From assembly GCF_024529955.1 (NCBI RefSeq), contig NZ_AP024854.1, positions 868,001-932,000 of the forward strand: 64,000 nt of DNA, read 5' to 3'. The stretch comes from Photobacterium toruni. Its GTDB lineage: Bacteria; Pseudomonadota; Gammaproteobacteria; Enterobacterales; Vibrionaceae. The translations under genes were made by a program, and so were the position numbers. The notes under the pieces are model-generated. The model saw nothing but the letters and a program-made list of their open reading frames with translations. It searched no databases and was not told the DNA's origin. This document shows, piece after piece, positions 59,804-64,000 of this stretch (positions are counted from its first letter, which is position 1; the number at the start of each line of letters is the position of its first letter).

Positions 59804-60661
59804 TTTGTCACGATCATGACGCCATTCATGATTATTAGAGGCTAAATCAAGTACCATTTGTTGGTATCTAGGCGCGAGCTGTGGCTGATGTTCGTCGGTA
59901 ATGATGGTATCAATGACTCTTCCCGCCATTGCACGTTCACACCAATGCAACATGGTTTTAAGGCTCATTTCTCCTGCTGGGCCTTTTTCTTTATCAATAT
60001 TAGTAATAAAAGCAATTTTAGCTGTACTTACTTTCAATGCTTGTTCTATGTCTCGTAACAGTAATACCGGCATAATACTGGTTAAAAAACTACCTGGGCC
60101 TAATAGTATAATGTCAGCATCTATAATCGCGTTAACCGCTTCTTTCGTTGCCGGTACTGCGGGTTCTAAATAAAGACGTTTAGGTATTTCAGCTAACTCA
60201 TCAACACTTGTTTCACCATTAATGATTTTACCGTCGTATGTGATGGCTGCTAAATCAGAAGGGTGTTCAGACATTGGAATTATATAAGGTTTAACCTGCA
60301 ACATATCACGAATAAGATTAATCGCATCGAGAGGACGAATACTCAGATTATCAAGTGCGGTTAGCATTAGGTTGCCAAGATTGTGACCATTAAGCTCACC
60401 ATTGCCTCGAAAACGGTATTCAAAAATCATCGAACCAATTGATGGCTCTGTGATTAATTGATTAATACAATTTCGCATGTCTCCCCATGCTATACCACCT
60501 TGGCATGCACGAATTCTCCCCGTCGATCCGCCATTATCTGTTGTTGTTACAATGCCAGTAACCTGTGAACCATAATCGGCTAAAGATGATAAAACGCGTC
60601 CAAGACCATGACCGCCACCAATGGCGACGATGCGAGTTGTTTCCGTACTCTTTGTAGACAT
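59765..60661 (-). CDS. YvcK/CofD-family (UPF0052) protein
   Basis: The 298-residue protein belongs to the family of Bacillus YvcK and E. coli YbhK, which is related to CofD. YvcK is needed for gluconeogenic growth and cell shape and binds UDP-sugars; the role in gammaproteobacteria is not settled. The N-terminal IVAIGGGHGLGRVLSSL and TDNGGSTGRIR segments and the middle GPGSFLTSIMPVLL are characteristic. The start at 60661 fits the family. Its last codons overlap luxU on the other strand, an order seen in vibrios. Confidence 0.88.
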   Translation of the reverse strand: MSTKSTETTRIVAIGGGHGLGRVLSSLADYGSQVTGIVTTTDNGGSTGRIRACQGGIAWGDMRNCINQLITEPSIGSMIFEYRFRGNGELNGHNLGNLMLTALDNLSIRPLDAINLIRDMLQVKPYIIPMSEHPSDLAAITYDGKIINGETSVDELAEIPKRLYLEPAVPATKEAVNAIIDADIILLGPGSFLTSIMPVLLLRDIEQALKVSTAKIAFITNIDKEKGPAGEMSLKTMLHWCERAMAGRVIDTIITDEHQPQLAPRYQQMVLDLASNNHEWRHDRDKLKHAIDRLIASC

Positions 60662-60785
60662 AATGTTCGTTCTAATTATTATATTATAAGTATATTTTAA
60701 CAAATGATATGCGTCAGTGCATTTGTTGGTTAATACTGATTTCGACCTAGATCATATTATTTGAAAATTGGTCGTTATCTAAAAA

Positions 60786-61364
60786 TTAATGGCGAGTTTG
60801 AATCATACTCATTAGGTAGTCACAGGCATAAAGACAATTAGGCGAGTTGAGTAGCGTTTGTTTTTCTTGTGTTGATACTGGCAGTATTTCTAGCCAACGT
60901 TGGCATAACCAACTTAAATTATGAAATTCTTGCTGGTGGTGTAATAGCTGTAGGTTAGGGTGTTTATGGAACATCAGTTGTAAGCGTGTTGATAATAACT
61001 GTTGTTCGTTAGTCACCTTTCGTTGAGGCCACTGTGGAAGTTGTTGGCATTTTCCCCATATAATATTGTTATTACTGTGTTCTATGTTAGTGATTTTAAA
61101 TGCCTCTTGCCCATAAATGTTAATTTTAATCAATTGCTTATCAGGTTCGTGATGAAAATCTTCAATTGTAACTCTTGTTCCTATATGGCATAACTGTTGG
61201 CGTGAGGATTTATCGTTGAGCATACAAATTCCGATGCCTGTTTTTGATGATAAAATAGCCTTTAGAATTGTTGAGTGTGTTAACGCAGATAGATAAAGTT
61301 GCATCCGTCCAGTAGGAAGGATATGCCGTTTTTGAAATAATAGCGGTATATGGAGAGCCGTCAT
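60786..61364 (-). CDS. Stand-alone Lon N-terminal (LAN) domain protein
   Basis: The 192-residue product resembles the substrate-binding N-terminal domain of Lon protease (family start LHIPLLFQKRHILPTGRMQLYL, then IGTRVTIEDF). It has no ATPase or protease domain. Such single-domain proteins are common, with unknown function; a role as adaptor or substrate binder is a guess. The sequence is unusually rich in His and Gln (for example LQLLHHQQEFHNL). It is followed about 120 bases downstream by the YvcK-like gene on the same strand. Confidence 0.8.
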   Translation of the reverse strand: MTALHIPLLFQKRHILPTGRMQLYLSALTHSTILKAILSSKTGIGICMLNDKSSRQQLCHIGTRVTIEDFHHEPDKQLIKINIYGQEAFKITNIEHSNNNIIWGKCQQLPQWPQRKVTNEQQLLSTRLQLMFHKHPNLQLLHHQQEFHNLSWLCQRWLEILPVSTQEKQTLLNSPNCLYACDYLMSMIQTRH

Positions 61365-61565
61365 GATTACACTACTCTATTAGGTGTCTTCTTTTATAGA
61401 CGAGCAAGTCTAGTGCCTAAGTTGTAAAAAGAGTGTGATTTTTTTAATACATTGATTTTAAATGAAAACATATTAAATTGATGATGCTATACCGCTTGTT
61501 TATAAGTGCATGACTCTAATCTATATGCAAAATAAAAACCATTGTGCTTGATCGGTTGTTGCTTT

Positions 61566-61793
61566 TTATTTAGTTTGTTCAATCCATGATTGAACGCTAT
61601 CTGTTGGTAATAATTCTAAATGCCCAAATTCATCAAAATACCATCCTTTGATTAATCCTTTGTTGCGCATTTCGATAAAGTTACCGAGTACTTGCTGAGC
61701 CGCCGCATGGGCAGTGTTTGAATCAAGGCTTTCTTCTCGTTGGAGATAAAGCGCAATATCATTTAAGGTTGCTGATTCGATTATATTGGACAT
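61566..61793 (-). CDS. Small soluble protein of unknown function
   Basis: The 75-residue product is acidic and probably helical, with one aromatic patch (GWYFDEFGHLELLP). There is no signal peptide, membrane segment or motif I can recognise. GAGG lies before the ATG on the reverse strand, which supports translation. It is divergent from the Moco riboswitch and moaA and upstream of the Lon-domain gene, with 200 bases between. I cannot name a family. Confidence 0.6.
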   Translation of the reverse strand: MSNIIESATLNDIALYLQREESLDSNTAHAAAQQVLGNFIEMRNKGLIKGWYFDEFGHLELLPTDSVQSWIEQTK

Positions 61794-61987
61794 AAATCCT
61801 CCACTATTGGCATCATTTTTACGATAAATACCTAACTAGTATTGTCGTGTTTCTGCTCGAAAGGTAGAATGTCAGCCTGTTTTTTTCAGTTATTTGTCAA
61901 TTTTAGAAAAACTCTGATACTTTTAAATAAGACATGCCGTTGTGTAACATTAATAGTTAATCAACGACTGATGTGCATAACTGCCAT

Positions 61988-62137
61988 AACTCCGAGCTTT
62001 TTTCACTAAGTTGCTACGTGCTGTTTGATGGATCCATTAGGGGATCATCAATAGTCAATAGGTGATTAACGCCAGTGACATAATGTCACCAGGGTTGGTT
62101 TAGAAATGAACTGGCCTCCCGTATTTGGAAAGGTGTT
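61988..62137 (+). ncRNA. Molybdenum cofactor (Moco) riboswitch
   Basis: The 150 bases before moaA end with the signature of the Moco RNA motif: GGGTTGGTTT, then GAACTGGCCTCCCGTATTTG, then GGAAAGGTG. The same terminal sequence precedes moaA in E. coli. Stems such as GGTGAC/GTCACC-type pairing (around 62075-62092) and GGATC/GATCC (62030-62056) are visible upstream. The moaA ribosome-binding site (GGAAAGG) lies inside the 3' end, so ligand binding can control translation. The 5' boundary is approximate. Confidence 0.88.
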
Positions 62138-62139
62138 CC

Positions 62140-63129
62140 GTGGCTAAACAATTACAAGATAATTTTGATCGTAAATTTTATTATTTACGATTGTCAGTTA
62201 CCGATGTGTGTAACTTTAAATGTACCTATTGCCTGCCTGATGGCTATCAATCCGTGGAGAAGAATAAACCATCATTCTTAACCTTGGATGAAATTCATCG
62301 CGTAACGGCGGCTTTTGCTGATTGTGGCACAACCAAAGTGCGCATCACTGGTGGGGAACCTAGTTTACGTCGTGATTTTACCGATATTATTCGTACGGTT
62401 GCGAGTCAGCCTGGTATAACTAAGGTAGCGACAACCACTAATGGTTATCGTATGGCTAAGCATGTTCATGAATGGCGTCAAGCAGGATTAACCCACATTA
62501 ACGTTAGTGTGGATAGTTTAGATCCTAAAATGTTCTACCAAATTACCGGTGAAAATATGTTTCATCAGGTAATGGAAGGTATTGATGCCGCTTTTGATGC
62601 TGGCTTTGAACAAGTAAAGATCAATACTGTCTTACTTAAAGATCTCAATTCTCAAGAATTACCAAAATTTTTAGAATGGATCAAAACTCGCCCAATTCAA
62701 TTACGTTTTATCGAGTTAATGCAAACCGGTGAAATGGATAGCCTTTTTAGTAAACATCATGTTTCAGGTGTGAGTATTCGTAACCATCTCATCGCTAATG
62801 GTTGGTTATTGAAAGTAAAAGACAATAATGATGGCCCTGCACAAGTTTTCTATCATCCTGATTATATGGGTGAAATCGGACTTATTATGCCGTATGAAAA
62901 GAATTTTTGTGAAAGCTGTAATCGTCTTCGTATCTCAGCTAAAGGTAAATTACACCTGTGTCTCTTTGGTGAAGATGGTGTCGAATTACGCGATTTGTTG
63001 GCTGATGATAACCAGCAACCACAACTTATTGAGCGTATTCAAGCCAGTTTAAACACAAAAGTGGTAAGCCACTTTCTTGATGAAGGGAAAACAGGCATGA
63101 CGCCAAATTTGGCATCCATTGGCGGCTAG
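62140..63129 (+). CDS. moaA: GTP 3',8-cyclase MoaA
   Basis: MoaA is a radical SAM enzyme that, with MoaC, turns GTP into cyclic pyranopterin phosphate, the first step of molybdenum cofactor synthesis. The radical SAM cluster motif is Cys24, 28 and 31 (VCNFKCTYC). The C-terminal cluster cysteines lie in [10 protein letters not shown] and KLHLCLF, and the protein ends in the double glycine IGG. The GTG at 62140 gives 329 residues, the same as E. coli MoaA, and has GGAAAGG six bases before it. A Moco riboswitch lies immediately upstream. Confidence 0.96.
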   Translation: MAKQLQDNFDRKFYYLRLSVTDVCNFKCTYCLPDGYQSVEKNKPSFLTLDEIHRVTAAFADCGTTKVRITGGEPSLRRDFTDIIRTVASQPGITKVATTTNGYRMAKHVHEWRQAGLTHINVSVDSLDPKMFYQITGENMFHQVMEGIDAAFDAGFEQVKINTVLLKDLNSQELPKFLEWIKTRPIQLRFIELMQTGEMDSLFSKHHVSGVSIRNHLIANGWLLKVKDNNDGPAQVFYHPDYMGEIGLIMPYEKNFCESCNRLRISAKGKLHLCLFGEDGVELRDLLADDNQQPQLIERIQASLNTKVVSHFLDEGKTGMTPNLASIGG

Positions 63130-63220
63130 TTAGTACGAAGAATGATTATAAATAATAAATAAGCAATCGATATAAGATATTCGATTGAATTTAACTTATT
63201 GCTTTTATTGGGAATATAGA

Positions 63221-63700
63221 ATGAATCAGTTTACCCATATTAATGCTTCAGGCGAAGCTAACATGGTTGATGTTTCGGCAAAAGCTGAAACCGTACGAGA
63301 AGCGCGCGCAGAAGCTTTTGTTCACATGGCACCTGAAACTTTAGCACTGATAGTTTCAGGTCAGCACCATAAAGGTGATGTGTTCGCGACAGCACGTATT
63401 GCGGGCATTCAAGCGGCAAAGAAAACATGGGATTTAATTCCATTATGTCACCCATTATTACTGACTAAAGTTGAAGTCCAGTTGCAAGCGATACCTGCTG
63501 AAAATAAAGTTCGCATTGAATCTTGTTGTAAGCTTGCAGGTAAAACCGGCGTAGAAATGGAAGCATTAACGGCGGCATCTGTTGCAGCATTAACTATTTA
63601 TGACATGTGTAAAGCAGTTCAAAAAGACATGGTTATTAGTCAAGTCCGATTACTTGAAAAAACGGGCGGTAAATCTGGTCATTTTAAGGCAGAAGCATGA
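63221..63700 (+). CDS. moaC: Cyclic pyranopterin monophosphate synthase MoaC
   Basis: MoaC converts the MoaA product to cyclic pyranopterin monophosphate. The 159-residue protein shows the conserved [27 protein letters not shown], and [22 protein letters not shown] stretches. The ATG at 63221 is supported by GGGA eight bases before it and by the family start. It follows moaA by about 90 bases with no moaB between, unlike the E. coli operon. Its stop overlaps the moaD start (ATGA). Confidence 0.96.
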   Translation: MNQFTHINASGEANMVDVSAKAETVREARAEAFVHMAPETLALIVSGQHHKGDVFATARIAGIQAAKKTWDLIPLCHPLLLTKVEVQLQAIPAENKVRIESCCKLAGKTGVEMEALTAASVAALTIYDMCKAVQKDMVISQVRLLEKTGGKSGHFKAEA

Positions 63701-63942
63701 TTAATGTATTGTTTTTCGCTCAAATTAAAGAGTTAGTGGGTGTTGATAAGATTGAGGTTGCTGCAGAATTTGCAACAGCAGATGATTTACGCCAAGCTTT
63801 GCTAAGCCGTGGTGATAAATGGCAGTTAGCATTAGAGTCAGGTAAATTATTAGTCGCAGTTAATCAAACAATTTGTCGACTAGATACTGCGATTAAAGAC
63901 GGTGATGAAGTTGCTTTTTTCCCACCCGTTACTGGGGGTTAA
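63697..63942 (+). CDS. moaD: Molybdopterin synthase small subunit MoaD
   Basis: MoaD is a ubiquitin-like sulfur carrier that donates sulfur from its thiocarboxylated C-terminal glycine. The 81-residue protein ends in the required double glycine (FFPPVTGG). Its start overlaps the moaC stop by four bases and moaE begins just after it, so all three are translated from one operon. Confidence 0.96.
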   Translation: MINVLFFAQIKELVGVDKIEVAAEFATADDLRQALLSRGDKWQLALESGKLLVAVNQTICRLDTAIKDGDEVAFFPPVTGG

Positions 63943-63943
63943 T

Positions 63944-64000
63944 ATGATTTCAGTACAACATGATGATTTTTCTGTTGCAGATGAATACGCTAAACTTGCT
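63944..64000 (+). CDS. moaE: Molybdopterin synthase large subunit MoaE (cut by window edge)
   Basis: An ATG one base after the moaD stop opens a frame to the window end, giving 19 residues (MISVQHDDFSVADEYAKLA). The FSV-x-x-EY-x-x-LA pattern matches the MoaE N-terminus. MoaE with MoaD makes molybdopterin. Identification rests on this short match and on the operon position. Confidence 0.85.
   Translation, partial: MISVQHDDFSVADEYAKLA

Overview
The window reads as a chromosomal core segment of a marine gammaproteobacterium of the Vibrionaceae, most likely Photobacterium or a close relative. The evidence is the AT-rich composition, a 283-residue FadR with the extra block seen in Vibrio FadR, sodium-flagellar motY, rnfABCDGE-nth, a fadL-volA pair, and the uvrB-qrr1-luxO-luxU quorum-sensing locus. 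The genus call is inference from gene content and order. I see no rRNA, tRNA, CRISPR array, insertion sequence, prophage or integron. Both ends cut genes: nhaB at the left and moaE at the right.

Layout. 1-2.4 kb: nhaB (partial) divergent from fadR. 2.5-7.4 kb: the starvation-signalling set prkA-yeaH-ycgB. 7.9-16.6 kb: a VOC protein, yeaD, gapA, msrB, a DUF2989 lipoprotein, yeaC, a glutathione transferase, ansA and sppA, a neighbourhood also seen in enterobacteria. 16.8-24.9 kb: fadH behind a FadR operator, ydjA, the selenium genes selD-selU, a Bax-like protein and topB. 25-28 kb: an XRE/DUF2975 pair, a GAF-GGDEF protein and a small lipoprotein. 28-31.3 kb: yejM-yejL divergent from yejK. 31.6-36.4 kb: a YgbA-like protein behind an FNR-type box, then yjiH-yjiG-M20 peptidase and nhaC. 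37-41 kb: asd, sodB, grxD and a second NhaC-superfamily transporter. 41.3-45 kb: fadL-volA. 45-54 kb: rnt, motY, nth and rnfABCDGE. 54-59.8 kb: pepE, uvrB, the sRNA gene qrr1, luxO and luxU. 59.8-64 kb: a YvcK/CofD-like protein, a Lon N-terminal-domain protein, a small unknown, and a Moco-riboswitch-led moaA-moaC-moaD-moaE operon.

How the parts connect. Long-chain fatty acid handling recurs: FadR, fadH with a near-consensus FadR box on its -10, and FadL with the surface lysophospholipase VolA. Quorum sensing is represented by the phosphorelay pair LuxU-LuxO and the output RNA Qrr1, complete with sigma-54 promoter and a LuxO-type upstream site. Redox and anaerobic functions include Rnf, Moco synthesis, MsrB, SodB, GrxD and the YgbA-like gene. 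Three sodium/proton-antiporter-type genes and the sodium-motor protein MotY fit a marine sodium economy.

No wholly novel multigene system is evident. The most interesting leads are non-coding or modular: the qrr1/luxO control region, a 48-residue tandem repeat expansion in RnfC, a facing DnaA-box pair before uvrB, a 12-bp inverted repeat in the yeaD leader, the yjiHG-M20 cassette with its dyads, and the XRE/DUF2975 pair.
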